Shown: positions 37,601 through 48,850 of the stretch, piece after piece
How the letters are laid out: each line of letters starts with the position of its first letter
How positions within the stretch are numbered: position 1 is the stretch's first letter
Notes under the pieces: model-generated
What the model saw: the letters and a program-made list of their open reading frames with translations, nothing else
The model's database searches: none
What the model was told of the DNA's origin: nothing
Translations under genes and position numbers: made by a program
Assembly: GCA_022579005.1 (NCBI GenBank)
Contig: MU401531.1
Span: 1 to 64,000, forward strand
DNA length: 64,000 nt
Reading direction: 5' to 3'
From: Poronia punctata
Lineage: Eukaryota > Ascomycota > Sordariomycetes > Xylariales > Xylariaceae

Positions 37601-39698
37601 TCGTTTGAGTCCTTTTAAGAGCATAGAATAAATGCTATTCGAGAGAGTAAACTTGGCGGCTGGAGGTAGTAAAGGTACCTAATTAATAAGGCTCTGTCAG
37701 TGGCGCATCAGTGTCTTGCAATTTAGTAGCGTGTAGATATAATATGCATCGCACCTGTAGGGCAATGTCCATGTGCCAGAAAGTGTCACAGCCATTCGGG
37801 ACGGTGCAAAAAACATGCACCAGGTTGGAAAAGGTGGCCTCAGAAGGATGGAAGTCTGACGCATACCATCGCCATTGCACGGTGGACTTTGCGTCTCAGC
37901 TACGTATTTGTGTAACTCTCTAGGTCACAAATCTAGCAGTCCCCTTTGGAAAATAGTTGTTGATAACCTACTCGTATGAAAATCGGCTCCTACATTTGAC
38001 TACCTGAGGTACATATCGCCAAATACATACATGTATCGAAGGTGGAACTTGAAGGATTCATTCTATGCAAACTACTTTAGATAGGCTGTATAGTAGTAGG
38101 AAGGGTAGGTATATATATAGTAACCTCACCTTGAAGCCCTTGCCAGTCTAAACATTTGGTATTCTCTGGTTGTACGCACGTATACGTGTAGGAATACCAA
38201 CCTGCAATTGGTATTATCGACTCTAGTTAGTCCATTTTTTGACGAGCCGGGCCACACGATGTGGAAAGATACGGAGAACATTGCGGGGAAGCGCTAGAAA
38301 AGGGGAGCAAGAAAAAGGAACCACTAGGTAGTTGTAACTAGCTTCAACTGTCTACAGGTAGGTTACCTAGTCTAGTCTATGTTAGGTAGTAGGACAGTCA
38401 AAACGCCGTTCCTGCCAGTGGTCGACGTGCATACCTTCCTACATGTACTCGTACCTTCTGTAGGTGCACATCAACTTGCTGTACTCGTACACGTCGTACT
38501 TGCAGTATTCTCTCGGGAATCTTTCATCGTCATCCAGAAAGCCATACCTGAAATCGCCATTATTGATCCAGAATCCCTACCTACGTGCACATGGCCAGCT
38601 TACTCGACGTAAGCTTAGGTTGTACAACATGATATGTCTGGTCAGAAATAAGTTTTCCCACATTACAATAAATACCGGTATCCCTTTGTCTTGTGACTGG
38701 GGAGGGGCTGGACCGTACAAGCATCCTTACAGCCCACATCGCATGGCGCCTGTCGAGTCTACGAATCGAGACTATTCAAGGTGACATTCTTAAGATCAGG
38801 CGGTTTTGAAGAAGACTGCCTTGAAGGACGGGGACGGAAAGGTCGGCCTTGATGTATAATCAGGACTAGCTGTAGGGCGTACTATCACCTGTCAAAAAAG
38901 GTGACGGGAACACTAAAGCGATCAGGCCATTTTACAACTGCCGCAATGTCCCTCGAATATTTCTCTTGCGCAAGATGTCGAGGTTTGACTAAACTTTTGT
39001 AGTTAGGCCTGCTCGAGATAGTGACAGTCAACTGAAGTGGAAGAGGGCGGGCAGCCAAGCCAAGCTGGCACAAGGCAGCACTCACTATCCTGTCTGTTTG
39101 ATACAATACCTCTGTTTCATGACTTGCTATGAAAGCCGGGTGCACGCGGAGACCGTGGCCCCCTTTTCTTTTGGAAGTAGGGGCTCCACAAGACCCCGGC
39201 GCGGGCACTATAAGCTCCGACTCCGTGAGCTGACAAGGTATGCCCTTGGACGGCATCGGCGCTTTGGAGCCGCAGTGGCCACGTAAACACGGGTGCACCG
39301 CCTACTTATAGATAGATCTGGCTATTTAAAGGGTCTTACCTTTCCTTTTATATAAACATTAGTGTAAGGGAAGGTGCAGATCTGGCTGTAATAAAGGGGT
39401 TTCACAGTAAAGGGAAACCTAACCATTACTTCTACATACCACAATACCCTCCCAACCCCCAACATTAGTCCTACCTCAATCCAAGTTGTTTTAATCACCT
39501 TGGTCCGGCCCCAACACGTGACAAAAAAACAAACCGTGACGCTCCTGGAAACCACCGACCGCGTAGGCAAGACGTGCCACCTAGTCTAGGTACAATCGGA
39601 AACTGCCACCACCAGCCTCTTCAGCTCAAACCTCATTGCTAAACTTCAAATCCGCTTTGTTTACCTACCCATATAGCTAGAGACTTAGCATTCTGGCC
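34691..39698. other. Gene-poor region (about 5 kb)
   Basis: The left 600 bp is upstream of the leftward transporter, with TGAT and GACT short repeats near 34807-34880. The remainder has no supportable gene. The longest frame, 137 codons on the minus strand at 38885-39298, shows no family features. One copy of an 87-bp dispersed repeat lies at 36557-36643. Intergenic AGGTACCT/CTCGTAC motifs are common (35710, 35875, 38450). Confidence 0.5.
36557..36643 (+). repeat. 87-bp dispersed repeat, copy 1
   Basis: This segment, starting ACAACAGAAACAGAATGAC and ending ATGCAGTGTAGGT, matches the minus strand of 41766-41852 at 83 of 87 positions; all four differences are transitions. Similarity stops sharply on both sides. 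It codes for nothing evident here. It may be a fragment of a larger mobile element. Confidence 0.8.
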
Positions 39699-40544
39699 AT
39701 GTACAGGTCCCTGGACGGCCTGGGTCCCCGAGGAAATCGACCAAGGGACTTCCGAAGAGACGCCTTACAGTACTACAACTGTCTAGGACAGACAGAAGGA
39801 AATATAGAGAAGCGCATCTGGTGCCAGGTTAGCCACAGATGGCTTCAAGCCCTGAGGACGACAAAGGCGGCACACATCGTACCGCATTTCCTAGATCTTT
39901 CGGAGCTGGGACCGTTGCTCTTTGGTTCGAGAAGTGATGACCTATACGGTCCGGGCAATACCCTCATAATGGCCTCTGCTCTTGAGCGGTGGTTCGACAA
40001 ATACCTTTTTGTCATTGTACCAGTTGACAAAACCGTGCCCATCCGACGGTGGAAGACGGAACTGATCGATAAGTCGATCGAAAAGTCGACCTACTGCGAC
40101 TATGACGATGCTTTTGGTTGTGAGCTACATGGCAAAGAGTTGAAGTTCAGGTCGGAAAACCGACCGGTCTCTCGATTCCTCTACTTCCATTTCGTAATGG
40201 CATTGGTCCGTATCAAGGATCTCAACCGCCCCAACTGGCAAGCGACGTGGGCACGATATTACGAACACCAGCCGTTTCCGACACCTGGGCCCTGCCTGCG
40301 CAAGAGCATGCTGCTGGCGATTGCCACGCATTTTCAAACAACGGATATGAACGTTGTTTCAAGTTGGATATCAGCGCAAGGGTTCGAATACCCTCAGCTC
40401 CTTACCGACCAAGAAACAGCACGGATTGCGAAGAAAGTGCACGACGGTATCGAAGCGGCTATTAGAAAAGTAGAAGAGAGGGAGGAAAACTTTGAGGATG
40501 ATAGCGAATACGAATACGATAGCCCAGAAGAATCTTCAGATTAG
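39699..40544 (+). CDS. HNH_2-type (HNH endonuclease domain) protein, third catalytic residue altered
   Basis: Single exon, 281 residues. The central region matches the fungal HNH_2 nuclease-like domain: two cysteines (Cys28, Cys42) before AAHIVPHFL with His59, then a GNTLIMASALERWFDKYLFVIVP block with Asn87. In most members the position of Glu95 is the final His before xxFD, so this copy lacks one of the three signature residues and may be inactive or use another residue. The C-terminal 40 residues are acidic (EEREENFEDDSEYEYDSPEE). Such proteins form large, mostly uncharacterised families in filamentous ascomycetes. No neighbour suggests a partner. The start at 39699 is the first Met; an unseen upstream exon cannot be excluded. 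Confidence 0.75.
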   Translation: MYRSLDGLGPRGNRPRDFRRDALQYYNCLGQTEGNIEKRIWCQVSHRWLQALRTTKAAHIVPHFLDLSELGPLLFGSRSDDLYGPGNTLIMASALERWFDKYLFVIVPVDKTVPIRRWKTELIDKSIEKSTYCDYDDAFGCELHGKELKFRSENRPVSRFLYFHFVMALVRIKDLNRPNWQATWARYYEHQPFPTPGPCLRKSMLLAIATHFQTTDMNVVSSWISAQGFEYPQLLTDQETARIAKKVHDGIEAAIRKVEEREENFEDDSEYEYDSPEESSD

Positions 40545-41763
40545 AATGATAGAAGACAATGAGACAGCATTATTGTAGAGACAGTCAGTCAGTCAGTTAG
40601 TCAGCCCTGGTATTTGACGGCCAGAAGCAAGCAAAGCATACGAGTACTTGTAATAATTCAGGGCTGTGCTAGATCTGCTATAGAGCATTGTTAGACGGCT
40701 GCCACCACTTGTAATATAGTCTTACTAGTTACCTTAACCCCTAGACCCCCTAAGGTGACCTTTGCTCTTAAACACTGTTTAACCCTTACTATCCTTTAAC
40801 ATAACATAGGAATATTTATACTAATAACTACTTATATATATAGGTAAGGTCGCGTTATACAATCCTTATGGGTACCTTATTAATACCTAGGAATGTAGGC
40901 GCTACCTAAAGGTAGTGTAGGGCCGAGTAGGACATTGGCTCCGCGTACAATATTTGTAGAGGGATTACTCTCTTGGTTGTTGGCAACCGCCCGCTAGGTA
41001 CCTACCTTACTGCAGTACAGCAGACACAGCACAGGCTGACAGGTGCAGCAGATCCAGCACAGCCGATACCTCCTAATCTATTAGCGGGCTGGTACATATG
41101 TAGCATCTCGTAAGCAAGTTATAGATGGACAAATAATAAGGTTACAAGCCACAGGAGCATCCGCCAATCGTATCACGAGCAATACCCCCCAAGGTCTAAG
41201 GAACTCGTGCCATCTCCAAAGGGGGGTATAAAAAGGACAGAGGTACAACGTACAAGACGGTACGCCTTCAGTCTCGGCGACTAAACGCAACACAAGCACA
41301 AGGACTAACTTGTCAAGCCATACGTGTGTAGACTGATTGCTCGTAACGGATCAACTCCCTTTTTACACAATAGGTATCCCGAGGAACCCAAGGATACTTA
41401 CTGTGTACCCAAAAAAGGGACGTCGACGTTGCTGTCGCTTATTATTGTGTTGCAAGACAAAGGCGGGATTATGACTTCCTACATACTAGGTAATAACCTA
41501 CCAAGACTACCGAATCCCGACAACCATCATCTTCCTGTGCCGCCCGCTAGTTTAACATAATTCATTCATGGTCAGTCAAATGGATTCCCCGTCCCCAGCC
41601 GCAGATGGCTACCCTGTCGCACCGATACCTGTCTACGAGTACTAGATAGGTAAATGCTCTGGTATTCTCACAGGTGATATTCTGACAGTGACGTTGTCCT
41701 CGGGTTGCACAGAACCAGAAGCGGTCAGGCGAAAATACGTCGTGGTAGCAGTACAAATACCTA
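40545..41763. other. Intergenic region
   Basis: 3' flank of the HNH gene, then DNA downstream of the truncated glutamate decarboxylase. No remains of the missing decarboxylase exons are seen. Short GTCA repeats lie near 40585-40600 and GTAC-CTACC-type motifs near 40870-40915 and 40995. No gene is seen. Confidence 0.5.
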
Positions 41764-42424
41764 CTACCTACACTGCACGCTCCGAGCTCCTCCATTGTCC
41801 AGTGATGAGCGTTCCCCAAGTTTTCCCGTTTCTGTCGTTTTGTTTCTGTTGTCGTTGTCGGCCAGGTTTTTCGTTACTTTGGATACACTATGTTAGTGAC
41901 TGCAGAGCACAGGCAACTGCTACAACGCCTTACGGTTTTCTGTCATGAGCTGCATGGCGTTGGGCTCCATATAGGTGCCAACAAAGCTATATCAACTAGG
42001 CATTAACATAGCTCGATGTACTCACAATACAGAGACACATAGACTTATAGAGGGCTTGGTTATAGCGATAAACTTACCTGGCGAGGTTTAGGTTAGGCCT
42101 GCCATCGAGGTCCAATTTGTTACGGACGATTTGGTAGACGGCATCGGCTGGTGCGCCCTCCTGCGGCAGTCTGTATTTTGGAGTCTCCGTCTTACTGGCG
42201 TACTTTGTGCCGTAAGGGGTGAGGTGAGAAGTAGTCATCGACTTTCGGAGCTGCTTGTCGGACTCGGACAAGTCGGCACTACGGAGCTGCTGCTGATCAC
42301 CTCCGTCCAAATTAACATGGCGAAGCTTTTTGATCAGATCCTCCGGATTAACCTATTATACCATGTTAGCCACAACATCTCGATAGGGTTAGATTGTTTC
42401 ACCCACATGGCGAGCTAGAGGCAT
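41764..42424 (-). pseudogene. Truncated glutamate decarboxylase (5' exons only)
   Basis: Glutamate decarboxylase converts glutamate to GABA with PLP. Exons 42424-42407, 42352-42078, 41986-41934 and the start of 41876-41764 give MPLARHVNPEDLIKKLRHVN, then PYGTKYA, DLDGRPNLNLASF, VGTYMEPNAMQLM and TENLTKNLADND, all matching the N-terminus of fungal enzymes (normally about 500-550 residues). All three introns keep good signals (GTGGGT, GTAAGT, GTAAGG donors) and no stop occurs. Family similarity ends at about 41851, exactly where the 87-bp repeat begins. The frame then runs 28 codons into the repeat and stops at 41764. The PLP-binding lysine and the rest of the enzyme are absent, so no enzyme activity is expected, although a spliced 152-residue product could be made. 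Confidence 0.85.
41766..41852 (-). repeat. 87-bp dispersed repeat, copy 2
   Basis: Reverse-strand partner of 36557-36643 (83 of 87 identical, four transitions). It abuts the point where glutamate decarboxylase similarity stops and supplies the last codons and stop of that chimeric frame. Confidence 0.8.
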
Positions 42425-43287
42425 CTTGATTGCCTTGAGCGACCTGCTGGTTCTATCCAGAGGCTGACTTGTGTAGGTTTCTGTTCAAACTTCAGAGCTC
42501 CAATGCACGGAGAGGTAGTACTGTAGTAGTATTAGGAGTTCTAGCCGGAATTTGACAATCACACGGACTGAGTAAGTATGGATTCGAGAGCCTTAACCTA
42601 GACCAGGCCCTGGACTTACCCTCGGCTGGAACGCTGCCATCTCTGAAGGGACCAGGGAAAAGGAGAAGCATGTAGCTTGGGTGTGGTAATGACGACATAA
42701 CGACGTATGTGAAGGGTGCGATGATTGTATACACCTTGGTTCACACACGTACTTGGTAGGTTATTGTAGCCTGTAATACCTACGGTGTAAGGGGTGACAC
42801 TACTTACCTATGTTTCTCTAAGAAGCAGAGGTCTCTTGTATCTACTTATATAGGCGTTTTGGTGAGGCCTTGGTCTGTATACGTGGGCACCGAGACCAGA
42901 ACCGTGACAGGTATTAATAGACAAGGTGGCATTGCCTAGGGGTACAAGACCGCTTTGCTCGGCTCCCATGTCTAAAGCATACCTAATGTACTATATATAT
43001 ATATATATAATAAGCTAAAGGGGCTAAGGGGGCCAAAGGAGGCCAAAGGGGGCTAAAGGGGGCCAAATGGGCTGAAGAGCTTGTCTGTCTTAGACTTATA
43101 GAATGAGCTTATGTTTCATAATAACAATAGTCGTCTAGCTGTAGAAAAGACATCCTGCTGGTATATAGCTTGTCTCTTCCTCTGTTTTAATCATTCGCAG
43201 GCGGGGTTGATTTCTGCGGCGATTTACTGCTGTGTTTTCTGTCTGCATGACAGACAGTGTTTGGTTTCCCTTTGCTATGTAACGACC
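42425..43287. other. Divergent intergenic region
   Basis: Upstream of both the leftward decarboxylase fragment and the rightward membrane-protein gene. It contains a TA run at 42992-43008 and a GGCCAAAGGG minisatellite beside it. The frame of the following gene stays open back to 43111, and a pyrimidine-rich stretch ending ATTCGCAG at about 43200 could be a splice acceptor, so part of an upstream exon may lie here. Confidence 0.4.
43013..43076. repeat. GGCYAAAGGG minisatellite
   Basis: About six imperfect copies of a 10-11 bp unit, GGCCAAAGGG/GGCTAAAGGGG, in tandem directly after a TA dinucleotide run. Confidence 0.8.
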
Positions 43288-44296
43288 ATGACTTCGTTAG
43301 CGGATAGCCAAGACCTACGCTTTATCGGATATCATCTATCTTTAAGGGAGAGTAAGTCAATCAATGGAAGTACACTCCTTCGCTGTGCATTTACTCTAGA
43401 CTTGACAAAGTAACAGGCAAATACTAACACTTGATATAAAGCTGAACGTCTAGAGGCGGGAGACGGCAAGGAATGGAGAACATCAGGCACCTTAGCAGGC
43501 GACTGTCTGGTGACAGACAAGTCATGCTCTTACGCGACGCTGTGCACTGCTAACACAGAGTACTACAACGATGGGGTATCAAGAGAATGGTATGTAAACG
43601 CATGCCGAAATCTGACATTAGCCGACTGATTAATATATTTATATAGTTTTAAAGGAGCATCTTGCGTTACGCTTACTATCCTGCAGACCTCCCCAGACGG
43701 TTGGCCATCAGCGACAAACATCGCTTGCCGCTCTGCCTGGAATGCCTTTACTCTGTATAGACAGCTAGACGCAATAACGTCTCCCACCTCAACATGTAAG
43801 TACCTACCAATGAGATAGAAGAGAAAAGAAAGCCAGTCGGGGATACTAATTGCCCCTTTAAACCCTAGTAGCCAGCCCAGCATCCTCACCCTCGTCTATA
43901 ACGCCGAATTCGACTCCACCTTCAAATTTGGCATCGACAGAGCCAAGTTCACATATAGAATCGATTACATCCACATCTACACCCACACCCACACCCACAC
44001 CCACACCCACACCCCCACGGCCTCAGGATGCCAATAAACAACCACCCAGGGGTGGTATCAGCACGCAAGTAGTAGCCGCGGCCATCGGCGGGGTCGCCGG
44101 CCTCTTTCTACTCGCAGGAGCGGTATGGTTCATCTTGCGACGACGGAAGAAAAGAGCGACATTCGAAAGTGCAGGTCCAGTGAAGGTCGCCCCTATAGAG
44201 GAAACACAATACAATAACTATCCAGAGTTGGACAGCCGAATGCGGCCGGCAGAGCTGGGGCCTATGTCGCCTCGGCCAACAGCTGAGATGCCGTGA
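43288..44296 (+). CDS. Putative single-pass Cys-rich membrane glycoprotein (5' end uncertain)
   Basis: I do not recognise the family by name. Exons supported by splice signals and unbroken frame: ..43351, 43454-43589, 43647-43795, 43869-44296, with introns of 102, 57 and 73 bp (donors GTAAGT, GTATGT, GTAAGT; branch TACTAACA at about 43425). The product has a Cys-rich outer region (GDCLVTDKSCSYATLC, WCFKGASCV, QTSPDGWPSATNIACRSAWN), a Ser/Thr/Pro stalk with a Thr-Pro run encoded by CACACC repeats, one membrane segment (VVAAAIGGVAGLFLLAGAVWFIL) with RRRKKR behind it, and a Pro-rich cytosolic tail. This architecture resembles fungal wall-sensing or adhesion-type surface proteins (Mid2/WSC-like). 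ATG 43288 is the nearest in-frame start but gives no signal peptide; the frame is open to 43111 and the true first exon may lie upstream. Confidence 0.6.
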
Positions 44297-45450
44297 TGGA
44301 AAATAAAATGACCAGCACCCCCTGTGCCCCTATACTCGCCTTGGAACATCAACATAAATTTTGCTGTGTTTATCTCATTTTCAGTTTGCTTTATTATAGA
44401 TAAACAATTTAGACGGCATTTAGTGCTCTTGTTTTAAATAAAAAGAGCCTGGGGTTTTTAAAACAAAAGCTATTATATACACCGGTAAAAAAGGGCCTTG
44501 TGTTTAATACAGCGTTTAACCTAGAAAACAAAAGAAAAGCTAAGAGAATATATTTCCTAGGAAAATAAAAGATAAGCAATAACAACATAAAACTCTGCAT
44601 TATTTTATCTAACGACTTTAATCGTTAACTCTGACGGACCTAGTCCGGAAGATCCGCACCATCACCGGTTACAAATCCATACACCCGAATGACCTTGAAG
44701 CCTCGGACTAGTTGCGTTTTCATCTACATGAACCAACGTGCAATCAACCTACTCGAAAGGAAGATTATGAAGTCTACCTCCACTTCCTTTCTATCGACCA
44801 GACTGAGAATACACCACGATTTCCCATAATACTTCGTATTTGCCATACCTGACGGCCTCATATAGTGCTACAGTCCATGTACTTACTACTAAGGGGTCGT
44901 CTATAAACTGTAACAGTAACGAGGTTGGAGGAGCCCGAACCTTCCGGGCCCTGGCCTATGCTTTCCTATGCTGGTCTATAGCTTCGCAGTGTGGCTTAAG
45001 TTACACCTTCCTAAAGGTGGTGATTAATCTTGATTTATTGAGCGTCTGACTGAACCGCTGAGCTATTTGTCCTAACCGTTAGGTTAGTGAGAATATGCTA
45101 CAGTCGTATCCAATCCACCACGCATGTCAGAAGATGAACTTTTATCATAAATAACAAAACAGATAACCCAGGATCCAGTCATGGTCTTAGTTAGTTATAA
45201 GCAGAGCATATATGCTGTTGATTTCTAGATAGATAGTATCGACGGCGTCTTTTTCTCGTCACAATTACGTATAAGCCCGGGCAGAATAGACGAGCTTTTG
45301 TTATATCTTTAATCTACTTATCCACTAGGAAGGGGGTATATATTGCGTTAAAGTACATACTTGTAGTCTAGTTTATTACACGTAGAGAAACAAAACCGGC
45401 CGCGAAAGGCCAAGGCCAAAATATATACCGTTATTTGTCTATAATCTATC

Positions 45451-45495
45451 ACGTACGACCATAGGATGTAGAGAACGCGGGGTCCCGTCCGCTCC
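45451..45495 (+). pseudogene. Truncated 5S rRNA copy (5' 45 nt)
   Basis: These 45 bases, from ACGTACGACCATAGG to CCGTCCGCTCC, are identical to the first 45 bases of the 5S gene at 17908-17790. Similarity then stops; the internal control region, helix I 3' strand and T-tract are absent, so it cannot be a working 5S gene. Confidence 0.9.
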
Positions 45496-47221
45496 AGTAC
45501 AGGAAATTATATATGCAGTAAAGAAGAGGAGTTCTAGAGAGCTCATAGACTGTCAGTGCAAATGAACAAACATAATACAGGTAGTCTAGTAGTACGTGGA
45601 AACACGGGAGGTACCTATAATTGTCCCAAACAAACGCTATAGGGGGTTATCATTGATGATTACGGTAGCAAGCAGACAACAACATCTCGTACAACACAAA
45701 AAGGTCTAGACAAAAAAATCCGCTGGAATAACAGCTAAATAAAGTTTTATTTCCTCCCTTTGCTTTCCTCCACCCTTCCTTTTACCACATTACCTTCCCG
45801 GTAGTCCAAATTTCGCGGTTTGCCAACTCGACCCTTGGCTGTTCAATTCTCACTCTTTGCTTCTTTCCTCCTTTTACAAACACACACACACACACACACA
45901 CAGCCAGCTGCGGGGTTGAGAGAGCGAGCGTATCGGATATTATCACCGGTATGTTTTCTGATTTACAAGTCGCTAGTCGATCGAAAAGGACTTGCTAAGG
46001 GTCGTTCTCGTGGCGGGCAGACAGCTTCTGAGACGAGAGACGTTTTCTATGGTCCGTCCTGGGAAGGGCCTCGCCTCGCCACCGCTAGGTTTGGTAGTCG
46101 CTCAGGTAATAAAAATAATGAGGTCGCTGTTCTCTAGAGAATATTAATGTGGCTTTAAAAGCTGGACATGAGCGCCAGCAAAATTTTGGCAACCAAGAAA
46201 ATACTCTCATTCCCTTATGGCTGAGATGACATGTTATCCAGTATTCCTGGCTCTATAATGCCGATATGGGAAGCCAAAGCCCTCCGGGCCCCGGGCGATG
46301 ACTATATTCGAATGCATGGGCTCACAACATGGTCGCTCTCGCCAAAGTGTAAGGCTCAGACATTAATTAACGTGAGCTTCTGTCACAGCCAAACCCAACC
46401 AGCTGCACCTACCGTCAACTGCAAGTTCCCATGCATCCCTCTGACTGCCGGTGCCTGATATGGCAAGAGAGATGGAACAACCCAACAACTACATCTACAT
46501 CTACATACTTACCTAAAAGGTACATTACCTAACAGGCAATTGCCGGACACGCGCCTATTAGGTATTACGGCTGGCACACACCAAGGAAAGATATACCTGT
46601 TTTCCCCCTGCCTATCATGACACCGCTGTGTGTGTCTCGCCCTTATTGCCATCTAGAAAACGTATGACGAAGAAGAAAGGACGTGTTAGCTAACCTTTCT
46701 TGGTAAAGTTCGACTCCCTCCCCCTCTCCCCTCTTGTCCTTCGCCATACCAACCACGCCCACTTTACTATTATGTGTGGAAATGCGTGGGTAGGTAACCA
46801 TAGTAGTGACTTTTAATTTTGGAAACATGTCGATACACAGTCCGTTGGATACCGTTATCCGTCTGATGATTTTGGGAATACAGGGCCTTCCCCCTTGTGT
46901 ATCGTCAGATTTAGCGCGCCAAAGATGAAAAAGCCGAACTCTCGAGTCTGGTCACTCGCAACATCCGTCCGTGGACTGGACTGGACTGGACTAGCGCGAG
47001 TATCATAGTATGTGTTGATGATTTTGAATAATATGCGCCATTGCGCCGTCGGGATTCCGAAGTTGGAGTAGGATAGGAGTACGGCTACCTACCTACCTAC
47101 CTTACTTACTTTAGACACTTTGTCGCACAATCAAGACAAGAAAAGCAGAGAAATTTGCCTTGGGTACAGGTACAGGTACAGGTAGAGGTAGATAGGTTAG
47201 GTATGTGACAGATGGTCGTGA

Positions 47222-47226
<5 letters not shown>

Positions 47227-47256
<30 letters not shown>
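47227..47256. repeat. GTC/GAC trinucleotide microsatellite
   Basis: About ten tandem CGT/GTC units in non-coding DNA. Confidence 0.85.
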
Positions 47257-48820
47257 GGTTAGCAAAGGTCAGCTTTGCAAATTTCTTTTATATTGTTGGT
47301 CCCATAGGATAGGAAATCGTATTATTGTGTAACCATGCTTGGAGCAATCAAATCTTCAGTTCTCTACATTACCCTTGCCCTTTTTGTCATTTTTGTTCCC
47401 GTCAAAGCCCGACCTTCTAGAACCCCCAGGAGATGGATCAAGCGACTTTGTAACGCCTTCTCTTCTTCTTCTTCTTCTTCATTATTTATGCGCCGCGCCG
47501 GTGTTCTACATTTTCCCACTTACAATAGGTACAGACTGGACAGACCAGGCTATATAGGTAGGTAGTATATGTGTCCCCAAGAGAGAGCGGTGTGTTAGTT
47601 AGAACAGGCGAAAAATGAAATTCACCAAGTGCTTGAGACAGAAATTGCCGCCTTGATATGTCAAGGTACCAAGGGGGCCAAAAGGACTTGGAACTGTCTT
47701 TGCTTTGCTTTTCTTTTCTTCAAAAGCGTACATGTACGCGTACGCGTACAAAATTCTATGACTGATAGGTTTCATAGCCCGACAGATCAAGAGTCCCACC
47801 TATTCTACTTTTTACCTACCTCACCTACCTTACCCTTCCGTTCGATACGATACAATGCCGTCCCTTGTGATAGGTACTTACTTTACTAATACAATATATG
47901 TTGGGTTCCCTTATCCATCCATCTACCTATGTACTTACTTAAGGTACCTACCTACCTAGTTATAGACCACTATAAACAGAGCAGCAGTCATCATCCTTCC
48001 GAATCCAAAAACAAGATAAGATAAACAAAGGGGGTGAAGACATGATCTCCTCCAAGTCAAGTTGTTCATTCTTAAGCATCCTAACTTCCCACATTACCTA
48101 CATCACTTTCAGTTATGTATATACCTATAAAGACATCTCTCTCTCTATGTGTGCGAGAGAGAGAGAGAGAAAAAGAGAAAAAGAGAGAGAGAGCAAGAAA
48201 ACAAAACACTTGCTCTTTACCAGTGACCACCACCCTGCCAACCTCTCCTTCCTATGCTGTACCTAACTAACTAACATAATCATCTTCTTCTAGCCTTCCC
48301 TTTTTTGCCTCTTATACCTACTAGCTATATAAGGTATCTATTGATCAAAACACAAAACCCCCTTTTCTATTTCCCTTTTCCTTTTTTTTGTTTCCTATCC
48401 TAGAAGAAAAAACCAAGACCTTATACATTAAAAGGACAGCAAAATGAAGTAAAGCAGTAGAGAAAAATAAGCAAGGCAAGAGACAAACTAAAAAAGGAAA
48501 AAAAAAAAAAGGGTTGATAAATAGACAGACAAACAAACAAATATACGATTAAAAAAAAGAATAGAAAACAATATCTAGCTACTAAAGCTAGGGGGGGCAT
48601 AGGAGCTAGGTTAGCAGTAGGATAACTATCGAGGTATTTTACTCCTACTTGCTCTAGATCGTTTGCTTATCTCAAGTACTTATAGTAAAAAGGGGGTTTT
48701 ACTATAAGATATACATATGTCTACTTATATCAAATAAACTATTGTAGAATATATGTATACCTTATATATAGAAAGTTTAACCCCTATTCTTACTAGGTCT
48801 TTACTACTAACTTCCTACAC

Positions 48821-48850
48821 ACATACATCATATGGACATACATCATATGG
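48821..48850. repeat. 15-bp tandem duplication
   Basis: ACATACATCATATGG occurs twice in direct tandem. Confidence 0.8.

Noticed and set aside
38885..39298. 137-codon open frame on the minus strand
   Set aside because: No recognisable domain, signal or splice continuation; kept as non-coding for lack of support.
44640..44710. Inverted repeat TAGTCCG/CGGACTA as a possible MITE
   Set aside because: Only 7 bp and no target-site duplication seen; chance is likely.
45820..46137. 105-codon frame starting with a hydrophobic stretch and a Thr-His run
   Set aside because: The Thr-His run is just a CA microsatellite and the rest lacks family features.
47335..47565. 76-codon frame with a signal-peptide-like start, possible small secreted protein
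   Set aside because: The Ser run is a TCT microsatellite, no cysteine pattern is seen, and a competing frame overlaps; support is too weak.
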